This document shows positions 17,254 to 26,099 of a stretch of DNA of 64,000 nucleotides, piece after piece. The DNA is from Caulobacter segnis (GTDB taxonomy: Bacteria; Pseudomonadota; Alphaproteobacteria; Caulobacterales; Caulobacteraceae), in NCBI RefSeq assembly GCF_029543125.1, contig NZ_JARQWW010000004.1:252501-316500 (forward strand), written 5' to 3'. The position numbers and the translations under genes were made by a program. The notes beneath the pieces were generated by a model that had not been told where the DNA came from, did not search any database, and saw only the letters and a program-made list of their open reading frames with translations. Numbering within the stretch: position 1 is the stretch's first letter; each line of letters starts with the position of its first letter.

Positions 17254-18444
17254 TCACTTCGCGCACCTGGCTCCAAAGACTGACAGGTCGATGGCCTTGG
17301 CCATGGCTTCATAGCCCTGGTCGTTGGGATGCAGGCGGTCAGCGCGCCCGAAGGCCTTGAGCAGCGCCTCCGGCCGGGCCGGATCACGTGTCGCCTTGTC
17401 GAAGTCGACCACGGCGTCGAACTCCCCGCTGTCGCGAATAAAGGCGTTGACGGTCTGCCGCGCGCTTTCGGAACGCTCGTCGAAACGTTCAGAGTCCGCG
17501 AACGCCGTCAGGGTGCCGCCGATGACCTTGATCCCCCGCAGATGCAGACGGCCGATGACCTGCCGATAGGCGGCGATCACCTCCTCGGGCGTGCGGCCCA
17601 CATTGGCGGGATCGCCGTCATGGCGGATGTCGTTGATGCCCTCGATCAGGATCACATGGGTGACGCCCGGCAGGGAGAGCACGTCGCGGTCGAGGCGCGC
17701 GCGGACGTTCGGGCTGCGCCCGTCGCGCACCACCTGATTGCCGCTGATCCCGGCGTTCACGACCACGAAGGCTCCAGGACAGGCGGCTTCGAGGCGGCGG
17801 CCAAGGACGGAGGGCCAGTCGGCCTCCGCGCCCAGGGTCGAGGTCGCGCCCTCGGTGATGGAATCGCCCAAGGCGACGACAACCGCGGGCGGCCTTTCGG
17901 TGAGGGCGTAGACGGCGGAAACGAAGCTCTGGCGACGTTCCAGCCGCGCATCGGACGACACAGCTGCGTTGCCGGCTCCCAGGCGGACGGCCGTGCGCCG
18001 CACGACGCCGCGCGTGGGCCCCGGCGCATGCAGGCTGACCGTCAGAAAATCGGAGCGCTTCAGGGTGATCGGCAGGGGATCGCTGACCAGCGCAACGCCC
18101 GCGGGAACGACGATGTCGCGCGCGCCGCTGAAGGTGACCGGAAGCACGCGCCCGTCAGGGCCGGCGGCGGTCAGGAAGTCCAGCGCCAGCGGCGCCTGGC
18201 CGACCTCGTTGCTGATGCGCAGGCGCACCGCCTTGGCCGCGACACCCATGCGGATGTCCTGGCGGACGGTCTGGTCCAGATAACCCAGCGGCGCGTCGGG
18301 CGTGCCGTCGAACCGCGCCGGAGCCGCCGAAGCCGTCCAGGCTGGACGCCACTCCGCCGTCTTTAGGGCAGCCTTCTGGGCGGAGGCGGGCGGGCCGGCC
18401 AGCGCCAGGGCAAGCGCGATCGTGATCCGCCCGCCGCGCGTCAC
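17254..18444 (-). CDS. SGNH/GDSL hydrolase (putative carbohydrate esterase), exported
   Basis: A 396-residue esterase, last gene of the alginate operon. Signal peptide residues 1-23 (ITIALALALAGPPASA), a beta-sandwich-like N-terminal region to about residue 180, then the SGNH domain: block I ALGDSITEG (catalytic Ser), block II NAGISGNQ, block III GINDI, block V DRLHPND (Asp and His). The GTG start at 18444 overlaps the preceding SDR stop as GTGA. The operon context suggests removal of acyl groups from uronate oligomers, such as O-acetyl on bacterial alginate; this is inference. The frame can be read upstream but only over the SDR gene. Confidence 0.82.
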   Translation of the reverse strand: MTRGGRITIALALALAGPPASAQKAALKTAEWRPAWTASAAPARFDGTPDAPLGYLDQTVRQDIRMGVAAKAVRLRISNEVGQAPLALDFLTAAGPDGRVLPVTFSGARDIVVPAGVALVSDPLPITLKRSDFLTVSLHAPGPTRGVVRRTAVRLGAGNAAVSSDARLERRQSFVSAVYALTERPPAVVVALGDSITEGATSTLGAEADWPSVLGRRLEAACPGAFVVVNAGISGNQVVRDGRSPNVRARLDRDVLSLPGVTHVILIEGINDIRHDGDPANVGRTPEEVIAAYRQVIGRLHLRGIKVIGGTLTAFADSERFDERSESARQTVNAFIRDSGEFDAVVDFDKATRDPARPEALLKAFGRADRLHPNDQGYEAMAKAIDLSVFGARCAK

Positions 18445-19193
18445 GAGAAGAACATCCCGCCGTTGATGTCCAGGTTCACGCCGGTGACGAAGGCGGCCGC
18501 GTCCGAGGCCAGGTAGGCCACGGTCTCGGCGACCTCCTCCGGGCGGCCCTGGCGGCGCAGCGGCGTGTTGCCGGCCACGGCGGTGCGCACTTCCGGCTTG
18601 GTGAAAATGTCGTGGAAGCTGGTGGCGATCATGCCCGGGCACAGGCTGTTCACGCGCACGCCTCTTGGCCCCAGCTCCTTGGCCATGGAGCGGGTGAAGG
18701 TCATCACCGCGCCCTTGGAGGTCGCATAGATCGAGGCGCCCGGCCCGCCGCCGTCACGGCCGGCCTGGGACGAGAAGTTGATTATGGAGGAGCCCTCCGG
18801 CATCAGCGGCGCCACCGCCCTCGTCATCAGGTAGGCGGACTTCAGGTTCAGGGTCATGACCTTGTCGAAGAAGGCCTCGTCGATGTCCGCCAGGGGACGC
18901 CGCTCGACCATGCCGCCGGCCAGGTTGACCAGGATGTGGACCTCCTTGCCGTAGGCGGCCTTGGCCGCCGCCACCAGGGAGTCGACACCCGCGGCCGTGG
19001 TCACGTCGGCGCGATGCACGATGGCTTCGCCACCCGCCGCGCGGACGCTTTCCAGCGTTTGCGCCGCGCTGGCCTCGTCATTGGCGAAGTTGATCACGAC
19101 CTTCGCCCCTTCGCGGGCGAGAACGCGGGAGACGTCGCGGCCGATGTCGCGGCCACCGCCGGTGACGATGGCGACCTTGTCCTTGAGGCGCAT
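18441..19193 (-). CDS. SDR oxidoreductase, probable DEH (unsaturated uronate) reductase
   Basis: A 250-residue classical SDR. Cofactor motif TGGGRDIG (residues about 11-18), NLAGG replacing NNAG near residue 88, catalytic Ser in NFSSQAG and YATSK (YxxxK). The C terminus NLDINGGMFFS is full length. In alginate-degrading bacteria an SDR of this type reduces 4-deoxy-L-erythro-5-hexoseulose uronate to 2-keto-3-deoxygluconate; the assignment rests on the neighbouring lyases. ATG 19193 overlaps the stop of the MFS gene as TAATG, which implies translational coupling. The kdgK and kdgA genes needed to complete the pathway are not in the window. Confidence 0.8.
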   Translation of the reverse strand: MRLKDKVAIVTGGGRDIGRDVSRVLAREGAKVVINFANDEASAAQTLESVRAAGGEAIVHRADVTTAAGVDSLVAAAKAAYGKEVHILVNLAGGMVERRPLADIDEAFFDKVMTLNLKSAYLMTRAVAPLMPEGSSIINFSSQAGRDGGGPGASIYATSKGAVMTFTRSMAKELGPRGVRVNSLCPGMIATSFHDIFTKPEVRTAVAGNTPLRRQGRPEEVAETVAYLASDAAAFVTGVNLDINGGMFFS

Positions 19194-20485
19194 TAGGAGT
19201 CCTTCAGAGCAATAGGGGTGGCCGCCTGGACCGGCGCGATGCGACCGGTGACGAACCACAGGGAGAGGATGGAAAGCGGAACCAGGGCGGCGACCAGGAT
19301 GAAGATCGGGCCGTAGGAGACCTTCGTCATCACAGGCACCAGCCAGGTGGTGATCAGGGTGCCGGCCACCGCCGCCATGCCGCCGATGCCGGCCAGGGAG
19401 CCGACCGAACGGCCGTCGAACAGGTCGCCGGGGATCGTCTGGATGTTGCCAATGGCGATCTGGAAACCGAACAGCACGCCGGCGATGACCAGGACCGCCA
19501 TAGTCGGATCGGTCATGTTGGGCGCCGCCACCAGACAGGGCGTCATGATCAGGCCGCCCAGGGTGACGGTGAGCTTGCGCGCCATGCCGGGCGAACGGCC
19601 GGACTTGATCAGCCAGCCGGACAGCCAGCCGCCGAACATGCTGCCGATCATGGCCCCGACATAGGGGACCCAGGCGAAGATGCCGATCTGCTTGATGTCG
19701 AAATTGAAGGTCTCGGCCAGATAGATCGGCAGCCAGGAGACGAACAGCCACCAGATGGGGTCGAGGAAGAAGCGCGACAGGATCACGCCCCAGCTCTGCC
19801 GGTGCGACAGCAGTTGGCGCATGGTGGGCACATAGACCGGCGCCAGCGCTTCGTCGGAAGCATGAGCCTGGGGCTTGTCCAGGATCAGCGCGCGCTCGGC
19901 GGCGCTGACCCACGGATGGCGGTCCGGGCCCGCGCGATAGATCACCAGCCACGGCAGCAGCCAGATGAAACCCAGGGCGCCCACCAGCAGGAAGGTCCCC
20001 TTCCAGCCGATCCACAGGAAAATCAGGGCGATCAAAGGCGCGGAGATGATGGCCCCGACCGAGGCGCCGGCGTTGAAGATGCCTTGGGCCAGGGCCCGCT
20101 CCTTGGCCGGAAACCATTCGGCGTTGGCCTTCACGGCGCCGGGCCACGCGCCCGCCTCGCTGATGCCCAGCATGGCGCGGAAGATGCTGAACGAGGCCAC
20201 CGAACTGGCCAGGGCGTGCAGCGCGATGGAGATCGACCAGACGCCGATGGACAGGGCGAAGCCCAGCCGCACGCCGATGGCGTCGAACAGCTTTCCGAAA
20301 ACGAACTGACCCAGGGCGTAGAACAGCATGAAGATGGTGACCAGGAGGGCGTAGTCCTCCTTGGTGGCCCCGACCTCGGATGCGATCTCAGGCCACATCA
20401 CCGCCAAGGCGTTGCGGTCGATGTAGTTGACCACCGTGGCCACGCCGATCAGGCCGATGATGACCCACCTCATGCCGGACTTCAT
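19193..20485 (-). CDS. MFS transporter, hexuronate (ExuT/ACS family)-like
   Basis: A protein of about 430 residues with twelve predicted membrane segments. The opening MRWVIIGLIGVATVVNYIDR and the block AMLGISEAGAWPGAVKANAEWFPAKERA follow the anion:cation symporter (ACS) branch that includes the hexuronate transporter ExuT. In this operon it most likely imports unsaturated monouronates released by the PL17 enzyme. AAGGAG precedes two adjacent ATGs; 20485 has the better spacing (six bases) over 20488. It is 10 bases downstream of the PL17 gene. Confidence 0.87.
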   Translation of the reverse strand: MKSGMRWVIIGLIGVATVVNYIDRNALAVMWPEIASEVGATKEDYALLVTIFMLFYALGQFVFGKLFDAIGVRLGFALSIGVWSISIALHALASSVASFSIFRAMLGISEAGAWPGAVKANAEWFPAKERALAQGIFNAGASVGAIISAPLIALIFLWIGWKGTFLLVGALGFIWLLPWLVIYRAGPDRHPWVSAAERALILDKPQAHASDEALAPVYVPTMRQLLSHRQSWGVILSRFFLDPIWWLFVSWLPIYLAETFNFDIKQIGIFAWVPYVGAMIGSMFGGWLSGWLIKSGRSPGMARKLTVTLGGLIMTPCLVAAPNMTDPTMAVLVIAGVLFGFQIAIGNIQTIPGDLFDGRSVGSLAGIGGMAAVAGTLITTWLVPVMTKVSYGPIFILVAALVPLSILSLWFVTGRIAPVQAATPIALKDS

Positions 20486-20495
20486 CATCGTCTCC

Positions 20496-22706
20496 TTAGT
20501 GGTCGAACCGGGCGTAAGGCCCGGTCCACTCGTAGACCTGGCCGTCGATCCGCACGGCGTGAGCGGCGGTCTTGGAGGCAACGTCGGCCACGCCGAGCGC
20601 GAGCCGCTTGCCTGAGGCCAGGGTCAGCACGATGACCTCGGCGCCCTCGCCGCGCGCGCGGGCGATGTCACGGATCTGGCTGGTCGCTCCAGACACGGTC
20701 TCGGCGGTGGGGTCATAGGCGCCGTGCGGCTCCAGCACCGAGAAGAAGCTGGCTCCCGCCTGCCCCTGCATCCGCTGGATCAGGGCCGGCTCGCGCCGCA
20801 GGTTGAACTTTGGATCGTTGGCGCCGCTCTCGACCAGCAGGGCGCTGGTCGGAGCCGACGCCGCGAAACGGTAGGTGTAGAATCGCTTGCCCAGCAGCCA
20901 GGTGAGGCCGCGGCTCTGGCTCGAAGGCGCCGCGACCGCGTCGACCCACAGATGCTGATAACCGGAATCCTTGCCCAGCACGGGGCGCTCACGGACGGAA
21001 TGCTCCGCGTCGAAAACCGTGATGATGTGGCCGTTGAAGTGCAGCGGCAGGTCGTAGGTCGTCGGCGACCTCGCGTCGGCGCGGAACAGGTCGACCACCA
21101 CCGGGTAGGCAAGATCGGGGTGCTCGACCATGGCAAGGGTGCGGGTCAGGACGACACCCTCATAGGCCTTGTCCATGCGGGCCGAGGCGATCTGCAGCCC
21201 CTTCCCCGCCTTGAAGAACAGGGGCTTGGTCGGATGCGCCTCGCCCACGCGCCAGTCGGCGCCGAACTGGCTTTTCTCGCCTACGACCAGGGTGTTGTGG
21301 GCCACCGTCTGCATGGCCCAGCTGTCATTCTCGTCCAGGTAACCGCCGCCGCCCTTGGCCTCGACATTGAGGAACCGGGCGGCGCCGTAGTCGCGCACCA
21401 CGGCATGGCCGTCGTCGTAGAACAGCCAGTTGAGGCGGTCGAAGTGGCCGTGCCCCTGCCCCTGCTGGGTGTTCTTCATCACCAGCGCCTGGCCGTCGGC
21501 GCCGCCGCGTCGCAGGAACACCAGATCGCCCAGGTCCCCGTTCGGCCCGTCACGCAGCTCCATCGACCGGAAGTCGAAGGGCTTGGCCATTCCCTCCGCG
21601 ACGCCCCGCGCCACCGCCAGGCCGTCAGGCGAAAGGATCGTGCGTCCCTGCTGCCCGGCGATCGACAACAGGCCCGCGTCGCGGGTTTGGGCGTAGGCGA
21701 TGGCGACGCCGGTGACGATCTCCTCGGTGTCCAGCCCCTTGTCGGGCATGGCGTCGTTGATCGGAAACAGCTTGCCCCCGTAGGACGATTGGATCACCGC
21801 ATCGACGGCCTTCAGCAGGACGCCGTCGCGCCGCTTGAAGATGCCGCGCGCCGGTTCGTTCTGCTGGATCGCCCGCGCGAAGATGATGAACGGCGCCAGG
21901 GCGTAGCGCTGATAGTACGGCCCCTCGGCATAGTAGCCGTCGGGCGAGAACAGCTCGTCCACCTGGCGCAGGAAGCCGGCCTTCCCGTCACGCGCCGTCC
22001 CGTTCAGGGCGCGCTCCACCAAAGTCCGGTCGCGCAGCACATAGCCGGTCATGCCGACCCCGGCCGTGGCCCAGGTCGCATGGTTGTGGATCCGGTCGAA
22101 GTACCCGGCGTTTTCTTCCGACAGGAAGCGAGCCATGCGGCGGAAGACGTCGTCGTCGATCCTGCGGCGCTGGTCGGCGGTCAGGGTGTCGCGGATGGCG
22201 TCATAGCCCTGGGCCGAGTAGACCAGCCAGACGGAGTCGTTCAGCGCCTGCCAGAACAGCCGCCCCTTCACCGACGACTTGCCCGCCGGGTGGTTCGACA
22301 GGGTCGGATAGAGTCGGGCGTACTCCAGCAGCAGATCCCGGGCGAAGTCGGCGTAGGCGCGGTCGCCGGTCAGACGGTAGAGGGCGCCCGCCCCGGCGAT
22401 GGCCTTGTAGTTGGCCTTGTGCTGTTCGTGGGTCAGGCCGCCGCCCAGGTCGCGCGGCTGAGGAACCTTGATCCCGGCGGCCATGGCCGCGCGAAGCTCG
22501 CGCTCGACCCGCTCGCGCTCGGCGGCGAACATCGGGTAGCGCTCGCCCGCCTGGGCCATGGCGCGCCACTGGTCGGCCGAAACAAGGACAGGGGCGGCCT
22601 CACTGGCCAGCACGGCCACGGGGGGATTGGCGCTGTGCGCAAGGGCGGCCGCCGGTGCTCCGACGGACAGGGCCGCGACGGCGGCGATGAGGAGGGGACG
22701 GTTCAG
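20496..22706 (-). CDS. Heparinase II/III-type oligoalginate lyase (PL17-like), CTG start
   Basis: A 736-residue exported lyase that should release unsaturated monomers from alginate oligomers. The alpha/alpha-toroid half carries RIHNHATWATAGVGM (Asn-His of the PL17 active site) and GPYYQRYALAPF (catalytic Tyr). The heparinase II/III half starts with QGQGHGHFDRLNWLFYDDG and AHNTLVV, which closely follow PL17 exo-lyases. The usual start codons (GTG 22619 first) would omit a clean signal peptide, LNRPLLIAAVAALSVG continuing APAAALA, encoded in frame. Reading it requires CTG 22706, which overlaps the PL6 stop as CTGA and has GGAGG seven bases upstream. Confidence 0.85.
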   Translation of the reverse strand: MNRPLLIAAVAALSVGAPAAALAHSANPPVAVLASEAAPVLVSADQWRAMAQAGERYPMFAAERERVERELRAAMAAGIKVPQPRDLGGGLTHEQHKANYKAIAGAGALYRLTGDRAYADFARDLLLEYARLYPTLSNHPAGKSSVKGRLFWQALNDSVWLVYSAQGYDAIRDTLTADQRRRIDDDVFRRMARFLSEENAGYFDRIHNHATWATAGVGMTGYVLRDRTLVERALNGTARDGKAGFLRQVDELFSPDGYYAEGPYYQRYALAPFIIFARAIQQNEPARGIFKRRDGVLLKAVDAVIQSSYGGKLFPINDAMPDKGLDTEEIVTGVAIAYAQTRDAGLLSIAGQQGRTILSPDGLAVARGVAEGMAKPFDFRSMELRDGPNGDLGDLVFLRRGGADGQALVMKNTQQGQGHGHFDRLNWLFYDDGHAVVRDYGAARFLNVEAKGGGGYLDENDSWAMQTVAHNTLVVGEKSQFGADWRVGEAHPTKPLFFKAGKGLQIASARMDKAYEGVVLTRTLAMVEHPDLAYPVVVDLFRADARSPTTYDLPLHFNGHIITVFDAEHSVRERPVLGKDSGYQHLWVDAVAAPSSQSRGLTWLLGKRFYTYRFAASAPTSALLVESGANDPKFNLRREPALIQRMQGQAGASFFSVLEPHGAYDPTAETVSGATSQIRDIARARGEGAEVIVLTLASGKRLALGVADVASKTAAHAVRIDGQVYEWTGPYARFDH

Positions 22707-24895
22707 GGCGCGACCTCCAGCGGCTTCACATTGGTGATCAGGTCTGGCGTGCCTTCGAGACGGTTGCCGCTCCAGATGAAGACCGGGTCGCCCACGCGCC
22801 GGAAGAAGTTCGGCGCGCCGCTGTCGACGAAGCGGTTGCCGCGGATCTGCGCGCGCTGGACGCCGTAGAGCTTGAAGGCGCCGTCGTCGGCGCGGCCGCT
22901 GCGCTCGAAGGTCGAACCGGTCAGGATCAGGCGCGGACCAAAAGTGCTTTCGTCCGTGCCGCCACGATAAAGATCGAGCACTGGCCCGGTCACATCACGG
23001 AAGGTGCTGTCGATCACCTCCACCACCTCGGCGTTATAGGCGCCAAGGTCGGCGGTTTCAGTATGGGCCGCGATGACCGAGCCGGTGGCCTTGTCGACCG
23101 TCACACGCTCCAGGCGGATGCGGTCGGCCAGGCTGCCCGGCCCGGCGGCGAAGACGTTGAAGCTGCGGTTGACCGTCAGGTCCTCGAACGCGCTGTCCTC
23201 GACGATCAGCTGATAGCCGGCCGCGCCCTGCCCTGCCCGCAACACGGCCGCGCCGGCCACATCGGGGGCCAAGGCGCCGGAGATGGTCACGCGCGACAGG
23301 CGCAGAGCCGCCCCGCCGCCGATCTCGAACAGGCTGGGACGGGAGAACTGTATCTCGGCGCGGCCCTTTACGGGCCCCTGGACAGTCACGGCGCGGTTCA
23401 GGCTGACGATCTGGTTGACGATGTAGACGCCGGGCTGAAGCATGATGCGGTCGCCAGCAGCCGCCTGGGCGATCGCGCGTGTCAGCGTGTCCTCGCCTGG
23501 CGCCGCCGCGTGAACCGCGCCGCTGTCGAGAGCGACGACGGCCTTTTTCTTGGGATACCAGCTCACCCCCGTCTGCTCACGGCCGACGAAGGTCATATCG
23601 GCGCCGACGCCGAAGCCTTTGAGCCCCTTGGGAAGAAGCAGCTCGCCCGGGCCGCGCGCCAGCGTGACCTTTCGGCCCAGAACGCCGGACTGTGTCGCTT
23701 TGGGCGACTGGATGTTGCGCAGGAAGGTGACGCCGCTCATGTCGCCTTGCGCGCGGACCGGGTCGCGGCCGTCACGGTTGACGATGAGGTTGCCGACGAA
23801 GCGGCTGTTCACAGGGGCGGCGGAACGCTCGGCATCCATGCCGGCGCCGAAGGACATCTCGCGTACATCAATGAAGCTGTTGTTCTCGATCACCGCGCCG
23901 TCCACCTGGACATAGCGATGCAGGGGCGAGTTGGGCACGCCGTACATGATGGTCAGGGCGCTGCCGAAGTTCGATCCGGCCAGGCCTTCCATGTAGTTGT
24001 TCCGGATCGTGTTGCGCCGGTTGATCACCCGCACGCCGCCGGTGTTGGGCAGGCCGTTGCCGATGAAGACGTTGTTCTCGACCAGGTTGTCGTCGCCGTG
24101 CCGCAGCACCAGGGCGCCCTGGGATTCGAAGAAGACGTTGCCGCGATAGACGTTGCCGCCCGATTTGTTCGAGACGATCTCGACCTCGCCGCTGCACTGT
24201 TCGAACCAGTTGTTCTCGACCGTGGTGAACGAGCTGGAGGCGGAGGCGTGGCTGGTGCCGACCCGGATCGTCTCACCGCCGTTGGAGCCCAGGACGGCGC
24301 GCCGGCCGAAATAGTTGTGATCGATGGCGTGGCGGTTCTCGAGCCCCTGCTCGGGATCGCGGATCACCACCAGGGTCGTGCCGGCGTTGGTCTTGCCGGT
24401 GAGCTGGTTGTGGTCGAAGCGGTTGTGATGACCGTACAGCGCCACCCAGTTGTCGGACTCGGCGCGGTCCGGCTTGGAGAAGCCGTCGATCACCACGCCG
24501 GTGACGCGGCTGTGGTTGGCGCGCTCGGTGCGGGACTTGCGGAAGGACAGCACCTCGCCTGTCGGCGAGAAGCCGTCACGGAACACCAGGTTCGACACCA
24601 CGAGGTGCTCGCCGGCCATGCTCAGATTCGAACGCCCCGTGAGAATCACCTTCCCCGGCGTCTGGGCTGTCAGGGTGATGGGGCGGCCTGCGGCGCCGAC
24701 GCCGGTGAAGACGGCCTGGAAGTCGCGCCACTCGCCATCGGCCAGGGTCAGGGTGTCGCCGGGCTGAACACGGGCCAGGGCGGACGTGAACTCTGCAGGC
24801 GTACGCACCAGGGCTGATTCAGCGAAGGCTGGCGCGACGCCGGCCGCTGCGACGATCATTGCGATGAGAGGCGCTCTCAGACCCTGCGTCGACAT
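22703..24895 (-). CDS. Polysaccharide lyase family 6 alginate lyase
   Basis: A 730-residue exported right-handed beta-helix protein, first gene of the operon. Signal peptide residues 1-25 (ending VAPAFAES). The N-terminal PL6 helix carries the family catalytic pair K244 (IVSNKSGG) and R265 (VLRHGDD), 21 residues apart, the same spacing as in the characterised two-domain enzyme AlyGC. A second parallel beta-helix-like domain occupies about residues 390-730, so it is a long two-domain PL6. PL6 members act on alginate, less often on dermatan sulfate; the PL17 partner supports alginate. GGGAGGAACG precedes ATG 24895; an extended frame to 25084 crosses the promoter and is not used. Confidence 0.9.
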   Translation of the reverse strand: MSTQGLRAPLIAMIVAAAGVAPAFAESALVRTPAEFTSALARVQPGDTLTLADGEWRDFQAVFTGVGAAGRPITLTAQTPGKVILTGRSNLSMAGEHLVVSNLVFRDGFSPTGEVLSFRKSRTERANHSRVTGVVIDGFSKPDRAESDNWVALYGHHNRFDHNQLTGKTNAGTTLVVIRDPEQGLENRHAIDHNYFGRRAVLGSNGGETIRVGTSHASASSSFTTVENNWFEQCSGEVEIVSNKSGGNVYRGNVFFESQGALVLRHGDDNLVENNVFIGNGLPNTGGVRVINRRNTIRNNYMEGLAGSNFGSALTIMYGVPNSPLHRYVQVDGAVIENNSFIDVREMSFGAGMDAERSAAPVNSRFVGNLIVNRDGRDPVRAQGDMSGVTFLRNIQSPKATQSGVLGRKVTLARGPGELLLPKGLKGFGVGADMTFVGREQTGVSWYPKKKAVVALDSGAVHAAAPGEDTLTRAIAQAAAGDRIMLQPGVYIVNQIVSLNRAVTVQGPVKGRAEIQFSRPSLFEIGGGAALRLSRVTISGALAPDVAGAAVLRAGQGAAGYQLIVEDSAFEDLTVNRSFNVFAAGPGSLADRIRLERVTVDKATGSVIAAHTETADLGAYNAEVVEVIDSTFRDVTGPVLDLYRGGTDESTFGPRLILTGSTFERSGRADDGAFKLYGVQRAQIRGNRFVDSGAPNFFRRVGDPVFIWSGNRLEGTPDLITNVKPLEVAP

Positions 24896-24957
24896 CGTTC
24901 CTCCCGCGGCGGATCTTCGCGATCTCTGGATCCTGACGCTATGAAGTCGGGCGCAAC

Positions 24958-25040
24958 CCGTCAACCGGATTTGCATACCAGTACATCCAGTTTGCCTGAC
25001 AAATATCCATACCACTTTGCGGCATATTTGGTTGACACGG
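24958..25040. promoter_or_regulatory. Divergent control region between the alginate operon and gntR
   Basis: The 360-base gap 24896-25255 contains no gene. On the minus strand, TGGTATGCAAATCCGGTTGACGG (in two parts: TGGTATGCAAAT at 24969-24980 and GGTTGACGG at 24958-24966) joins a GGTATG element to a Caulobacter-type -35 (TTGACG). A second TGGTATGGATAT is at 25003-25014. On the plus strand, TATTTGGTTGACACGG (25025-25040) provides a TTGACA facing gntR. The same GGTATG-AAAT-GTTGAC arrangement occurs before the TonB receptor. The likely ligand-responsive factor is the GntR protein encoded here. Confidence 0.5.
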
Positions 25041-25255
25041 GGTGCGGGGCGGGACTTGGCTCTCGGCTGTGAGCATGTCGCCATCGACCGCGGGTCGGAA
25101 CCAGAGCGCCCATATCGACAAGCACGGCATGGCGCGCGTTGGGCGGTTGGGTTTCAGTCCGCCGCTACCAGCCGTTGCATCCCAGCTTGGCGGAGGCTTG
25201 CCCGGAGTGGTCCGTAAGGGTGTATTGATCAGCCAAAGAGGTCTACGAGTCGCCG

Positions 25256-26005
25256 ATGTCAGAACAGCGCCTTTACCAGTCGGTCGCCAAACAAATCCGC
25301 GATGCGATAGAGGCGGGGGAATTTCCCGTCGGCGGCCGCCTGCCGGGCGAACGTGAGCTCGCCGAACGCTTCAATGTCAGCCGGGTGACCATCCGCGAGG
25401 CGGAAATCGCCCTGGAGGCGCTGGGCTGGATCTCCATCAAGACCGGCTCGGGCGTCTACGTTCTGTCGCGCGACGCGCACGCGGCCGGCCGCCTGCCCGA
25501 CGTCACCGCCTTTGACCTGACCGCGGCGCGCGCGGTGTTCGAGGCGGAGGCCGCCGCCCTGGCGGCCGCCAACATCGACGACGACGCCCTGGCCGAGCTG
25601 GATGCCCTGATCTGCCAGATGTCCGACCCCTCGGCCACCGACGCGGAGGCCAGCGTCGCCGACCAGAAGTTTCACGAGGCCATCGCCCGCATCGCCGGCA
25701 ATCCGGTCGTGGAGTACTGCATCAAGTTGATCTGGCGGATGCGCAACGAGCTGCCGAAGGTGAAGCAGGTCTATCAGAGCGTCTGCCACCATGACTGGGA
25801 TTCCAGGACGAACGAGCACGCCGCGATCCTGTCGGCGCTTCGCAACCGCGATCCTCAGGCCTCCCGGGCCGCCATGCGCGACCACTTCCATCGCCTGTTC
25901 GAGGCCATGATGGCCGCCGAGGAGGCCGAAGCCCTGGCCGAGGTTCGTCGTCGGATGCAGCACGACCGCGACCGCTTCATGGCGACGCTCTCAGCCCAGG
26001 CCTGA
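25256..26005 (+). CDS. GntR family regulator with FCD domain (FadR/UxuR-like)
   Basis: A 249-residue regulator. Winged helix-turn-helix at residues 8-75: GGRLPGERELAERFNVSRVT then IREAEIALEALGWI, typical GntR. The C-terminal FCD domain (about residues 85-225) has the helical metal/ligand-binding pattern with the final ANEH-type segment NEHAAILSALRNRDPQASRA. FCD regulators commonly bind sugar acids; lying between the alginate operon and the receptor gene, it is the natural candidate regulator of both. Its mRNA has a long leader region (about 200 bases after the divergent promoter). Shine-Dalgarno is weak (AAGAGG, about 14 bases away). Confidence 0.9.
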   Translation: MSEQRLYQSVAKQIRDAIEAGEFPVGGRLPGERELAERFNVSRVTIREAEIALEALGWISIKTGSGVYVLSRDAHAAGRLPDVTAFDLTAARAVFEAEAAALAAANIDDDALAELDALICQMSDPSATDAEASVADQKFHEAIARIAGNPVVEYCIKLIWRMRNELPKVKQVYQSVCHHDWDSRTNEHAAILSALRNRDPQASRAAMRDHFHRLFEAMMAAEEAEALAEVRRRMQHDRDRFMATLSAQA

Positions 26006-26043
26006 GCGGCCGGCGGCCGCTTCAACTCAAGGCTACTGAACGC

Positions 26044-26076
26044 AAAAAGGGGACGCCGGCGTCAGCGGGCGTCCCC
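26044..26076 (-). terminator. Rho-independent terminator of the TonB receptor gene
   Basis: On the minus strand GGGGACGCC pairs with GGCGTCCCC across a ten-base loop, followed by five T residues (AAAAA at 26044-26048 on the plus strand). It lies 24 bases beyond the receptor stop codon and can also end the convergent gntR message. Confidence 0.85.
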
Positions 26077-26099
26077 AGGTTTGCGCAGGGCAGTTCAGG

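Noticed and set aside
18441..20147. A 568-codon frame suggesting a fused SDR
   Set aside because: Its first 318 codons are an out-of-frame reading of the MFS gene; the SDR proper starts at ATG 19193.
20496..22619. GTG 22619 as the start of the oligoalginate lyase
   Set aside because: It removes an in-frame signal peptide and has no Shine-Dalgarno; CTG 22706 with GGAGG fits better.
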